Shown here: positions 36,401 through 48,035 of the stretch, piece after piece
Layout of the letters: each line of letters begins with the position of its first letter
Numbering within the stretch: position 1 is the first letter of the stretch
Assembly (NCBI GenBank): GCA_037951165.1
Contig: JBBDHG010000110.1
Coordinates: 267,501 to 331,500, forward strand
DNA length: 64,000 nt
Reading direction: 5' to 3'
Source of the DNA: Lophius americanus
Taxonomy: Eukaryota > Chordata > Actinopteri > Lophiiformes > Lophiidae
Made by a program: the position numbers and the translations under genes
The notes under the pieces: generated by a model
Told to the model about the DNA's origin: nothing
The model's input: the letters and a program-made list of their open reading frames with translations, nothing else
Database searches by the model: none

Positions 36401-39036
36401 TTGAGGGAGTAACAGAATCTATAGAACGGTATCCCGTAAAGTAACTGTGTTCAGTTAATGGACATAATCAGGTTACAGATACATTCGCCTAACTTTCTGA
36501 CCTTTACAAACATCAGCCAGGCTTTAAGTGTCAGAATGTCCCACAGCCACAATAAAGGCAGCACCAATGTCAAAAAAAAAAACTCACACCACATAAGCAA
36601 TTGACTTTTGCGTGAATCCTTCTGTCCAGCAGTCACACAGGGTTGCAAGAACAAGAATTTAGCATGAATAAATCAATAAATGCAGGTATTGACGTCTGGC
36701 CCTACCTTCGAAACATCTCCCTCTTGGTTTCATGTGTGCAATGGTCCTTTATTTGAGCAGTAATTGCTGAGGCTAAGACACCACTTATTTAGATCATTAG
36801 CCAGCATTCTCTTAAGCCAATATCAAGCTTTACACCTCTAAACAACAGCTAAACATTCTGAATAACAATCACTGAATTTCAGGGTTAATCTTGTTTCAAA
36901 CAGTCAGAGAGAGAACAGAAAGACTGAAATAAAGTGAAACTACATTTTTTGAGAGGACAATGTGAAGCTTAGAGAAATAAATACCTTATGCTTCCTGTTT
37001 AGGAGGAGGGGCAGAAGTTTTTCTAGAATCAGACCTTTCGGGGGTCTCAGCCCCGATTAAGAATGTGACATTACGGGCCTTCGCTTAGGTCACAAACTCT
37101 CTCTTTGATCCTTAATTCATTTATGGACATCTAAATCATGGTACAAACGGAAAATGTGGAGTCTTTTTATTATTTAATTTTTTTTTTTTTCATTTATATA
37201 TTTTCTGTTATTATTTCTTGTTTGTTTCAGTTCATGATAATGAAAAATGCAAATAAACGCATTCTTTTTCTTAAAAGAATGTGACACGACTACAGCACCT
37301 TCAAAAGGGATTCAATCCCCAGTTAAATCTCATATCTAACTGGCTAATAATTAGTAATTTTCATCACATTGTGCTTGAATTTGCCAGAACAATACTTGTA
37401 ATGAACTACTATTAGATCCATGAGATTTACGCCACAGAATAATCTCTAAGAAAATTAAAAATTAAAAATGAAACTCCAGTTTTGCAGATGTATCCACATT
37501 CTTTCATATTGATATACCTCAATTTTAATACACAAGGTTGGCTTCAGAAAAAAAAAAAGAGGATTTCTTTTTTAATCTATGAGCAAGGGACTAATTTTTG
37601 ATTTAAAAAAATCTTTCTTCTCTTTTAGTTAAATTCCTCTTACAGATATTTATTTTTTCTTGTACTTATATGCATATTTGCATATATTATTTGAGCTACA
37701 AAACAAAAAGTAAATTCATCTTACTTCCTTTTAGTGAAATATTGTTCTGACTGTATTGGGTCGGATTACTGAGTACATTTTCATTAAGTTTCCAGGCTCT
37801 ATCTCACTCACTGCTGAGTAATGATCAGTTCTGTTCATTTTAACCATCGTAACACTCATTTAGAACTAAATAGCAGTGCGTTAGATCAATTCCTACCCAA
37901 GAGGATTACTACAGTAGTGTTTTTTAGTTTCTAGATTAATTAAAGTAAAACAAAACATTTTTTTAAAAACTGGTGTTATTCTGATGGAGACCAACTAATT
38001 TCCTTTTCCAGCACATGCTTTTTAATTTGTAGAATGTATTATGTAATTAAAGCCATGTGCTGGATCTTCTCTAAACTTGCTGTCAGAACAAAATTTCCCA
38101 TCTTCCCGTCAGGAAGTCTGATAGAAGAACCATCAGAGACAGAGACATCTGTTAGCCATGAGCTCTCCTTGATGTGACGAAGAGCTAAACCTGATACCAC
38201 AAGCGAGACGTATGCCGTCCAGAGTCTCACCTTTACAGATCACAGTGCTGCCGCCTTAAACTGGAAATCATTGTAGGCATTTGTGGGGGGAAGTGTTGTG
38301 TAGGTCCACTTTTAAGTCTAGTCAAAATAGTGTCAGTCATAAACGTGAGCGGACATGACAGAAGGGTTCTAAAGTGTCCCTCTGCCTCACATTTCTAGAA
38401 AGTTTGGAAATATTGACTATTTTCTTCTCCTACTACCTTTTGGGGGAAAGCAGAGGAAGGAGCCCCCAGGTGGACATTCAAGTTACTACATTATTCGACA
38501 ACAGTATTAGGAAACAGGCGACCGTATAGAAGATTCTCAGGCACAGGGTGTCCGTGTTGTCAGCATCGGAGAGTATGCCAATTAAAAGGGACATTCTGTG
38601 CACGTGACAAACGGAACAGAGCGTCCCTTGCTCTAGCTTCCACTTCCACTCCAAAAATATATCAATAATGCTCAATTCTCAAACACTGCACTGCCTGGAC
38701 TGGCCTTCAAACACTCCTGATGACAGAGAAGAGTGAGGAGGGAGGAGTGGGAGGAGGGAGGGCTGTTGTAGAATTGCTGGGTTTAGTGGCAGATACCGTG
38801 TCAGAGTCTCCGCCGCCTTTATCGGTGTCATGGGGTCCATGTACAAGCTGTTTTATAAGGAACCTTCACTGGCTTGAGACATCGCTCTTCCCTTGAGGTT
38901 TAATCATCGTCCTCCACGGCTCATACCGGGGCCACAAATCTCAAAGCTGATGCTATGTTGCATCACATGCAAGTTCCATAGTGACTCATGCGGAGAATAT
39001 ATAAGCTTTATGCTTTTATTTTGAAACGTCACTGAC
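36401..39036. other. Unassigned intron sequence downstream of the 39-kb exon
   Basis: AT-rich, with T- and A-runs near 37172 and 37545. A minus-strand frame at 38039-38230 lacks splice signals in a usable position. Nothing else recognised. Confidence 0.45.
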
Positions 39037-39329
39037 CTGTCTAAGGGTGCGTCGCCAGGTACAGAGTACCTCAATCCCGATCCATTGTCGAGGGACGCCT
39101 GTCGGGGAAGGTGGCCGCCGTGAGGTCTGCTTCTGTCTGAGGCTGGTGTCAAGTCCCCTGAGGCGCCCTGGTAGGGGTAGAGGGACGGGTCCTGCAGTTT
39201 GGCCTTCTTCCCCTGCGGCCCTCCTTCAAACACGCCCCGCACCGGATCAGGCCCCGAGGCGTAGAACCAAGCCCCCGATTTGGTGAGGATTTCTTGTTGT
39301 TTTCGGCACAAGTTGCATACCCACATAAC
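39037..39329 (-). CDS. rims2: rims2 exon: last zinc-finger CxxC, SGAWF motif, linker
   Basis: Coding exon of RIM2 (293 nt, entry phase 0, exit phase 2). It starts VMWVCNLCRKQQEILTKSG, which supplies the last zinc-ligand pair (CNLC) and then the SGAWFY motif shared by Rab3/Rab27 effectors such as rabphilin. The rest is a low-complexity, Gly/Pro/Asp/Arg-rich linker ending GDAPLDR. RIM2 of mammals has a comparable linker with SGDL, SRSHG and RQ-S-NGSG features, and the same kinds of short motif appear here (ASGDL, SRPHG, RQASLDNGSG). The acceptor is tctgcag after a pyrimidine tract; the donor is AG/gtcagt. The last codon is split as AG + next base. The next coding exon, expected to read KRSPSVSRD..., is not in the window. 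An internal Met two codons into the exon could start a truncated protein if an upstream noncoding exon spliced here. Confidence 0.96.
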
Positions 39330-40054
39330 CTGCAGATAAGAGAAGAGGAATGTTAGGCTTGAAGGCTTGGTGTGGGTTTATGTAGTACACCATGAGCTTT
39401 AATGGAGTGATTGCGGTGTTTGTGTCATGTGACCCAAACGAAAGGCTTTCGCTGTGACTGGGTGAAAATCTTTTTACATCCAAAATATCACATTTTTCGG
39501 AAATGCAAATTTGACTTTCGTAGAATTTTCACCCGACAGCGATGATATTCTTTATTCACACTGATGAGGCGAACGATGAAATATTTTACACATTCAGCAG
39601 CCTTTCCTAACGTAAAATTAGACAAGTGAGGTCAGTTTGTGAATGTTACACATTTTGAGTCTGTGAGCCCAAGTGATTCACCTAAATCTCATAGAATAAA
39701 TCCGATTAATTACGATTTCCATTCTAAACATCAACTCATTGTTCGTATTGGATGTGATGCAGCACTTTTTTTACGCAGCATAGATGAACAAGGGTTACAG
39801 AGATTACTCACGTCTTAATGAACTTAGACTCTAAGCAGACGTAACGCAACTGCAGGTACTTCGGTTAAGTCGGACGAATGTAAAAATAATTGTGACATAT
39901 TCTCCGATCTGTTCTGCTCTACAAGGACCGGAGAGTGGAGGTTTTTTACTGCTCGGATATTTGGTGCTTTTATCTGCTCAGTGCTGCAGTCCCAGCAGCC
40001 AGCTCACCACATTAGCCTCATAAATCCAGGAGCGGACAGGAACACTGATCACCA

Positions 40055-40070
40055 CAGAGAGAGAGAGGGA

Positions 40071-40118
<48 letters not shown>
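40055..40118 (+). repeat. (GA)n microsatellite
   Basis: GA repeat with two small interruptions (ggga, gaca). Confidence 0.95.
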
Positions 40119-40449
40119 ACACTACACGGCAAAGCTCAGTATTCTGTCTCGCATTGGTTCTGCATTAATAAATATCTGCTACAGTAAAAGGTGAATCTTC
40201 CTTCCAGGTGAAAACTCAAAGTATTCTTGAGAGGATCACAAGCCTGCCAAATGACTGACAGGCCAGACAACCAATAGGCAGCCAAGAGTTACTGCATCCA
40301 CTCGCTTCCCTCCACCCTCCCGCCGTTGGAGTCCCAGTGCTGAGTCAGTGCATTACAGTTATTAGTGTGAGCGGGGTCTGAATGCTGCCTCGCCCACCGT
40401 CGACGAGTCTGTAGCTCGACACTTTTTTGTGGGCATTGAATCAGATAAA

Positions 40450-41060
40450 AAGTACAGGGGCAAAAATGTTTTTACAAAATTATTGTAAAAAGATTGTATA
40501 TTGGTTTTATATTGTATAATTTACAAAACCCCTATTGTATATTTATACAGTACAAATACCTTAAAAAACCAAAAAGTATGTCACTATATTATATAACAAA
40601 CAGGAGATAAGTGAAATTGTTGCTTTCGTAATGTGTGGAAAACATACAATTTTACTGTGAAAATGAAATATAAACATTTGTTCACTGAACTGGAAAACAT
40701 CTCAATGTTACAGGCAAGCAATTTCCAAAATATTGCAGTATTATTCTGTCTAAATTACAGATGTTGCTGACATGTATATTGAAATTTACAGTATAAAAAC
40801 TTGTTCACTGTTAAGCAAGAACGTACCTTCAATTCTACAAAAAACAAAAACATTCTAAAAATTTTTTTTAAATTTTTTTGTTTTTTAAATGACTTAGAAT
40901 TGTCAGACTCAAATCTCAAAGGCAATAGCAAAACAAAACAAGAAAAAAAAAAGAAAAGCCATCCATGGGAGAAAGTCATCCCGATGTGCTTTTTCCTCTG
41001 CAGACCGGTTGCTAGCAGAATTTACTAATCGTAATCTCGACGCATTGTAAAAAAAAAGGT
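40450..41060. repeat. AT-rich MITE-like repeat region (ttacagta / tactgtaa motifs)
   Basis: Many copies of ttacaaaa, tttacagta, tttactgtg and complementary motifs. The same vocabulary recurs at 46885-47190 and 47690-48030, suggesting one short DNA-transposon family. Boundaries are uncertain. Confidence 0.45.
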
Positions 41061-41479
41061 TACAAAATCAAGTGGAGGTGTTCCATTTCAAGTATACTGT
41101 ATGATACTGCGTGTCTGTAGTTTGTTTTTGGTCCATCTTGTTTTATATCAACTGGTGGTTCCAGGAAATATTGATATGATCAAAGCTGCCCCAGCACTAC
41201 AACTGACTAAGTGAATTAAACATTGTTTCCGTCAGTTGTGTAATATTTGCTCAGTTAAATCATTCTCTGTCAAGAATCATTTCTCTTTAAATTAGAATGT
41301 ATGTGCTAAGCATGAAAGCCTCTCTACAGAATCAGGGTTGATGGAATTTCTTGACCTTCTCAGCACAGAACGAATAGCTGCTCCGATAAGCAACACTGGG
41401 ATCAAATCATGAAACACGTTTCAATATTGCACGCTTGCAAATCGCGTGGACTCAACTGTGCAACCCTAGTTCCCCTTAC

Positions 41480-41705
41480 AGCGATCAGCCACAACAATAG
41501 AACCGATAACCGGTTTTAATATTGTGTGTATCAGTGTGTCAACAGTTTTTTTGGCAATGATGATGGTTTCTGTTGAACTTCGATAAAAGATACACATCAA
41601 AACATAGAAATATCTTAATATTACACTCTCATAAACGATATGAATGAAAACTGATCAGCCAAAACATTAGAACCAGTAACTGGTATTAATGTTGGGGTTG
41701 ATTTT
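41480..41705 (+). repeat. Two Tc1-terminal-like sequences in direct orientation
   Basis: cgatcagccacaacaataga (about 41481) and tgatcagccaaaacattaga (about 41651) are both related to the Tc1-type end motif. Both are followed by gaacc...taac and a ggt...ttaatgtt or ttaatatt segment. They lie about 170 bp apart in the same orientation, so they look like a local duplication of an element end, not the two ends of one element. Confidence 0.5.
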
Positions 41706-41884
41706 GTATATACGCGTCGAGGAGACAAAAGAGTTATGAAATGATTGTTTGAGGAGTTATACCGTACTTACTGTAAATACATACTGTACATCAGCCCCAT
41801 ACCTATTTGCTGCATCAGCCCCCATCACCCCTATACCTATACGCCGCATGCGTGAATAATTACATTCATTAAATGTAGGTGTCT

Positions 41885-41929
41885 GCTAACACTGTTAGCT
41901 TGACTAACAAAAGCTAACACTGTTAGCTT
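41885..41929. repeat. Duplicated short palindrome
   Basis: gctaacactgttagctt occurs twice with 11 bases between; each copy is itself palindromic around the centre. Confidence 0.9.
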
Positions 41930-42958
41930 GTCACCTATAGAAGAATCATGTTTGTCATCGATTTTGTTGTTCATGTAAGACTATCTTGTATGAAATATAT
42001 ATTTCAAAAAATTGGAATATATGTGCCTGCGAAAAAGTCCATGCACAAAAAGTATTTCTGCACGTTCAGGAATGAAGTGCAAAACTAACACAATTTTTCA
42101 TAAACCTCCGAGCCATCCCATGCTCCTCATGGAGCTCCCAGCTAGCTGCCCTCTTCATCGGCTCCAGATCAGCAGAGTGAGATAGCAGCAAGCCCAGTGT
42201 GTGTTTGGTAGTCAGCAGAGAGAGGAGATTCTCACACCAAGTGGGCATTAATTAGGTAAATAACATAAATAATAAATGTGCTGTTCCTTTCAGGGTGGGC
42301 GGGACGATCCTGTGGGTGTGGGGACCATTTCAAAGCTGCTTAATAGCCATGATGAATCATTTTAGCTACATTTCAAGCATGCTGGGGAAAAAAAAGAAGC
42401 TTCAAATACTCCGAGCGCGAGCAGCCTGTGTGATATTGACACATGAGGCATTTATGACCAGCCATCAATGTAACAGATAAGACAATAAGAGGTTCCATAA
42501 ATAGTCAAATATATGTCCAATAAACCAAAATGTATATTCAGTATTTTCTATAATTATTAATAATTTTAGTATAGTAACTTTCAAAATAACAATAAAAAAT
42601 ATATATATATCATCGCGCAGTCAGCAAAATCCCATCAGCTCCTCAGTTATATTACAACTACAAAACTGGGGGTTGTCATCATTTAGTTTTAGATTGTAAA
42701 CTTAATATTTCATTTGGCAACTCTTTCCTTGTTGCCAAATGAAGTGACTTCTAGAGTCACCTCCTGTGACATCCCTCCTGCATTCACATTGCATTCAAAA
42801 ACAGGCCAGAGTATGTTTGGGAACGGGCTGGGACCCACCTGCTCAGGGGTCTCGTTACACTTGTTTTGTGTGCGCCGAGGGGTCAGGTGGCAGCATGCAC
42901 ATTTGTTCATTTGCTTTTAACAAACCAAACTTCCTTTACAACAGCCAGTAGCCATACA

Positions 42959-42961
<3 letters not shown>

Positions 42962-43017
<56 letters not shown>
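42962..43017. repeat. (TA)n microsatellite, 28 units
   Basis: Pure TA for 56 bases, continuing imperfectly to about 43030, next to a reversed SINE/MITE-like repeat. Confidence 0.97.
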
Positions 43018-43029
<12 letters not shown>

Positions 43030-43044
43030 ATAAAGTGAATACAG

Positions 43045-43300
43045 AAGCCAGTATTCACCCATTCACACACATTAAAAAGGTGGGGGCAGAAGCTTCTATG
43101 TATGGCAACATCTGCTCGTCAAGAGTGGAAACCATTCACAAAACAACCAACGCAGAAAAGCCATCGGGAGCAACTCAGGGATCAATGTCTTGCTCAGGGA
43201 CCCTTTGACATGTCGACTGGGGTTGGGGATCAAACAACCAACCTTTTGATAGGTGGACATCCATTCTAACTCGTGAGCTGCAGTCGCCCCTAAATTGGTT
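43045..43300 (-). repeat. SINE/MITE-like fish repeat, reverse orientation
   Basis: On the minus strand it reads tggttgtttgatccccaacc, then cgacatgtcaaagggtccct and gagcaagacattgatccc, the same family as the copy at 49565-49788. A long TA microsatellite abuts its left end, where such copies often have a short TATA-rich segment. Confidence 0.65.
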
Positions 43301-45899
43301 TTGTTTTAGCTTTCCTTGAATAGTGACTTTGTCTTCTCCTTTCTCTTTGCCGCTCTTTGCCACTTCACCTGGGTTCATATATTGCGGGTGGCTTTTCCTC
43401 GCTCCTCATCATCTTTATACTTTTTGTCAGCCCCTTCTGGTCGTTCAGTGTTGCTTCAGATCCGATTTTACCCTGAGTAAATCCACTGAAATGATCTGTA
43501 GTTTATTGACTTTTGTCTGACATTCTGAGTCTGCATTTGGGTCCTTCACTTGAAACATGAAACATGAGATGCCATCAAATAAATTAAAGTTTCAGATGTG
43601 ATTAAATACTGAAATCTACTCCTCTATTTCACACAGTCCCGTTCCTTCACACAGAACCGCACCTACAGTACATCTCACATATTCACTCGTCCACACTGCT
43701 ATTATTAACAGTAACAGAGTCAGTTTCTTTGCACCTTTCTGGTCTGCCAATAATAATTAATCACATTTTCAGTCTTTATTCTCCACATATCCAGCTCCTT
43801 TATCTCAGTGAATACCTAATAGCTTATTAGTATTCTCAAAAAAGTGCACGGATCCAGTAAATGTTGTGCACGCTGAGCCTCAGACATCAATACTTGAATT
43901 TGATTTGCACTTTGGAACAGAGTCAAAATGAAAATGGATGTTTATACAGTGCATTAGGCAGCGAGAGCAAAAGTGGGGAAAATGTCACTGCGGGGCTGAA
44001 TCCACGTACGCCCAAATCATTACATGAGCCACAAAATAAAAAAAACGGCCTTGTTTGAGCTTGATGACAGTGCATTTTGAGATTATATGAGCGGATTTGA
44101 GAGTGTTCGTGGGCAAAAGAGACTTTAAAGACTGATAGATGGGATGTAAGCTGTAGGTTTTTCATAGCATGTAAGAGAAGCCAAAGCTAACATCTAGGTT
44201 GAAATGGGATTTAGCGTTGTTTGAAGACATGAAATCCCACAAAGCAGATCATACAAAATACCAAATTTGAAGGAAAAGTCTGAACATGACCAATAAAAGA
44301 AAGTTGTCCAATATTCCTTCTTTTAGTCACACTATCAAGACATCACAATGTGAGATTTACCCACAGTGCAACAGATGCATGTATGCTCAATAAGGCACAC
44401 GGATGTCAAGCAGTAGTAACAGCCAGAGTTATGATCAGTTTAACTGCAGCCATTCTGTCCAAGACTACACACACACACACACATATACATACAAATACAC
44501 ACTTCCCTTTGCCTCAACTCTTCACAGCGGAATACAGGCAGGGGGTTGGGGGCTGCGGCCCTCAGGCGGGGCCATTTCTCCCCGTGTTTGCACATTTCAT
44601 AGTCATTGAACCTGCAGCTAAATATAGAAAGCTAAAAACCTACCCACCGCAAACAGCAGGAAGATATAGACTCAGTTAAGTGTGCTATAGGCTCTTGACA
44701 CTTATTTCGGGAAAACAAACAACTGGAGCCATAATTTCCTTCATAATACTTTAATTTCACACAAAAGGTGTGATGGAAAAATCTACTCAGAGGAGGAAGG
44801 ATAGGAGAAAAAAAATGCACCAACCAAAGATGCAACATGAGGACAGATGATCACTCACAAAGAAATATAATCTGTTGTACACTTTTTGTGTGTCCGTTTA
44901 ATAAAGATTTGATTTAGATTTTCAAAACCAATTTATTAACTGTATAGGATATAATATGCCCCTTCAGCAATGTGTCCTTTTTTCTCTGCCTCATTCCAAA
45001 TTTTCCTGGGCGAATAATACAAACACACACGCACACACACTTCACCAGCTAGAGCACTGAGCTCTCTCTTGTGGCCATTAAACTGCACTGCAGCTTCATT
45101 TCACAGAGGTTCGACGGTGAATCAGCACTATCCTTCCAACTAAATAAAAGCATCATCATATGGAATAATGTATAAGCATTCTATGTTTTTACATTAATTT
45201 ATAACATATGTCACATCTGCCTGTTTTGAGATGATCTTTGCGATGATTTATCACAACTGCCACATGCATGTCATGTGATATGTTGAAGAAATTATTTGGG
45301 ACCCCTGGTGGACCAGCGGTCTATGAGCATGCAGTGCATCTTGGTTTGCTTCGATACAGGCAACATGTATCATCAAAGAATCTGCAAAAAGAACTAAGTA
45401 AAGATTAGACAACCTGCTGCAAAATTGATGTGACCTGTCAAAGATATCGGATTGCTGGAGTGTTTCTCCTGAACTGAGGTGAACTGAAGCACTCATTAAA
45501 GACTAATTGTTAAAGGAGGGCAGTAGTCTGCAGAACATCACAGTCTGGAGTAGGTCCATCTTAAACATGGGCATCATTAAGGACTCCACTCAAGTAATCT
45601 CTAGTCATAAACAGGTGTAATGGTCTGCAGACTGACATTTCATTACATATGTAGTCCAATTATCAACGAAGATGAAGAGGTACTATTACCTATACATATG
45701 GATCTCTTACTATGGGTTCTTTCTCGACACATGTTTTCTACATCATGCTCGTTCAATCAATAGACTGATATCCTGAAAGCCATAAACGAAAGAATCCGAC
45801 TTTTGAGTCAGTTCTGCAGAACAGGAAAAGTTTCCAGGGCATTTCGATGTGATTCATTCGGCAGCCAATGAGAATGGCAGCGGAGCACCTACATGCACA
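43301..45899. other. Unassigned intron sequence
   Basis: A CA microsatellite at 44466-44484 and a second short CA run near 45023; otherwise nothing I can name. Confidence 0.45.
44466..44484 (+). repeat. Short (CA)n microsatellite
   Basis: About nine CA units, followed by an imperfect acatatacatacaaatacac. Confidence 0.85.
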
Positions 45900-46790
45900 T
45901 GCTCCAACACAAGCTGCACGTGGCGAATTACATCTTAATGAGCTTCTAATTTTAGTGCGCGCGCGACAGTAACAATAATAAAGAGTGGATGAATATTTAT
46001 GGTCCTCGTTTGAAGTTCAGAGATAAACGGTGGAGGAGGGGAGAGAAATACTGTAGAGAAATCATAAAATAAGGTTGCAGATGGAGGCACCACATGTCTG
46101 CCGGACCCTTAAGCCTCTCAGACAGAAATACGCATCACACGGTCCCGTTTATAAACGCATAATGCATATGCGCCAAATGCAAAAGAGCGCACACGATTCA
46201 GCTCGTCGGGTTACCTCTGACAAGGTCATAATTCCGACACACAGAACGTCGCTCCTCTTACCCATATTACAGTCAGTGCAGAGAGATGGCCGTGTTTCCG
46301 TCCTGATGCTGCGCAGACGTCTTACCGCAGCCGGAGAATGAAGAACCGGCCGACCTTCAGCACCGCGGACAGCTCCGAATCCACACCGCGGCGGAAAACA
46401 CCGTGAAGGTTACAGCAGCGAGTCGACTACCATCCGATCTACTCAATCCAGCAGCATCCTCTCTCCTCTCAGCATAAACCAGCACTCAATCAATCATCAC
46501 TCAGGGCTTCAAAAGGCGCAAATTCATGCAAAAGCAGAGCGCAATCCAGTTTCTGCTCCGCGCTCCTGATCAAACGCTCTCGGTGTCAGTGTCAACGAGT
46601 CCAGCGGAGAAAACCTGAGAGTGACATCATTCCACCACAGCTGTGGGGTTCTAGCTGCACACCCTCACACCTCTGACGGGTGATCATTAGAAACGACAGA
46701 CAGACACGCGCCACCAGCGGCAACAACAGCGTCTATTTCAGAGCGTCTGCGACCACGTGTCGGTCTAGTCTGCACTAAAAACCCAGAAAT
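45900..46790. promoter_or_regulatory. CpG-rich island inside the 17-kb rims2 intron; possible further promoter
   Basis: Rich in CpG (gcgcgcgcgac, caccgcggcgg, gcggcaacaacagcg) and free of recognisable repeats, unlike its surroundings. On the minus strand it contains only short open frames (for example ATGs followed by stops within 3 to 10 codons). It also has a donor-like site, CTGCG/gtaaga, with the exon side ending at 46326. This would suit a noncoding first exon splicing to the 39-kb exon, whose third base triplet region offers an internal Met. That is inference; a plus-strand transcript or an enhancer is equally possible. No TATA box was found at a convincing distance. Confidence 0.35.
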
Positions 46791-46884
46791 CACGCCCTGT
46801 TCACACAACAGCAGCACCGAAGGAAAAACGTGCAACAACCTCATAAGTCAGTATATCACACATCCTCCTTTCCTTTGGTGATCC

Positions 46885-47200
46885 TGCACTGTAAAAAAAA
46901 AAAAAAAAGCCGTAAACTAGGACAGTGTAGTAGATACAGTAGATGTAGAAGATTTTGAACTATAAAAGCAGTTAATAACAGATTATTACAAAATTACAGA
47001 TTTTGTTGGTATGTACATTAATTTTACAGTAAAAAAAAATTAAACAACTTAGCGAGAGCATACAGTTGTTTCTACAGTAATAAGATGAATATAGTATATA
47101 TTCATGAAATTGATTTGAAGTCTGTGTAAATTACGGAGGAAAAAAGTCAAAACGGTAACAGTAAATGTCCATAAAGTTCAAAACGGTATATCTCTAAAGT
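46885..47200. repeat. AT-rich MITE-like repeat (cactgtaaaaa start)
   Basis: It starts with gcactgtaaaaa and a run of A, and includes attttacagtaaaaaaaaat, gagcatacagttgtttctac and acggtaacagtaaatg. The phrase agagcatacggttgtttcta recurs near 47780, so a second copy lies on the other side of R1 copy 3. Confidence 0.5.
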
Positions 47201-47224
47201 AGATATGGTGAATTCTATTATATC

Positions 47225-47625
47225 TATCCGTCAGAAGTTCCGTAAGAAAGACTATTCTCTCACACACTTTTGGCCCAAATATCTAAGCCACTATTATCCT
47301 TAACTTTCACACGTAAGTCTCTATTAGCTGCTCCAGGATCTGTTGGATTCATCTACTTCCCGCTTGCTGCTGGATCACGGTCACTCCACATCTCCACCTA
47401 GTCCTGGCAGATCTATCTCCATCATCATTCATCAGCCTCAGGAGAGTCATCAGCCACCACCACCAGTGTCCAGACTCAACAGGGGGGAATATTCCATGCT
47501 GCTGCTTAGGGCATGGACCCATCGATCCCAATGTCCCCGAAAAGTCTGAGCGCCAAAGACTTTGTGATGGACTAATTATCATACATCATTAATTGCAATA
47601 AATCCTTCATATTTTATTCATTATC
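47225..47625 (+). repeat. Dispersed repeat R1, copy 3
   Basis: It shares gaaagactattctctcacac, attagctgctccaggatctg, catcagccaccaccaccag, gaaaagtctgagcgcc and the 3' aataaatcc end. An internal part present in copies 1 and 2 is deleted. Confidence 0.7.
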
Positions 47626-47689
47626 TGTCTTCTGTGATTGAACTAGAGAAAAAGTTAAACAGTTTCATTTTTAAAAGTCAGAATATGTG

Positions 47690-48035
47690 GAAAACAAAGA
47701 ATTTGACCGAAAATACTAAATAAACGGGCGAATAACATATTGTCACAAGCAAGTCATTGTCGTCATTTAACCATTTAGAAAGAGCATACGGTTGTTTCTA
47801 CAGGTGGAAGACGCTGCAAATATGTATGTATTTTTTTAAAATAATGTTGATTTCAATATAAAATAAAAAGTCTGGATTTATTGTACTTTACTGTAATTTT
47901 ATGTAATATCCTTGTAAACTCTAAACGGGTTGACATTACATGTTTTTTCAAATTATTTTATCATAATGCCCTCTAAAGGTCACTGTATATTTTACCGTAT
48001 ATTATGCAGATTTTTTTCTTTCTTTCACGATGAAC
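47690..48035. repeat. Second copy of the ttacagta-type repeat
   Basis: It shares agagcatacggttgtttcta with the copy at 46885-47200 and has tgtactttactgtaatttta and accgtatattatgcag. R1 copy 3 separates the two, so R1 may have inserted into one longer unit. Confidence 0.4.

Noticed and set aside
38039..38230. 63-residue minus-strand frame just downstream of the 39-kb rims2 exon
   Set aside because: No similarity to RIM2, no matching acceptor phase and no recognisable motif.
46075..46341. 88-residue plus-strand frame in the CpG-rich island
   Set aside because: High GC lengthens chance frames; composition is not protein-like and no splice sites bracket it.
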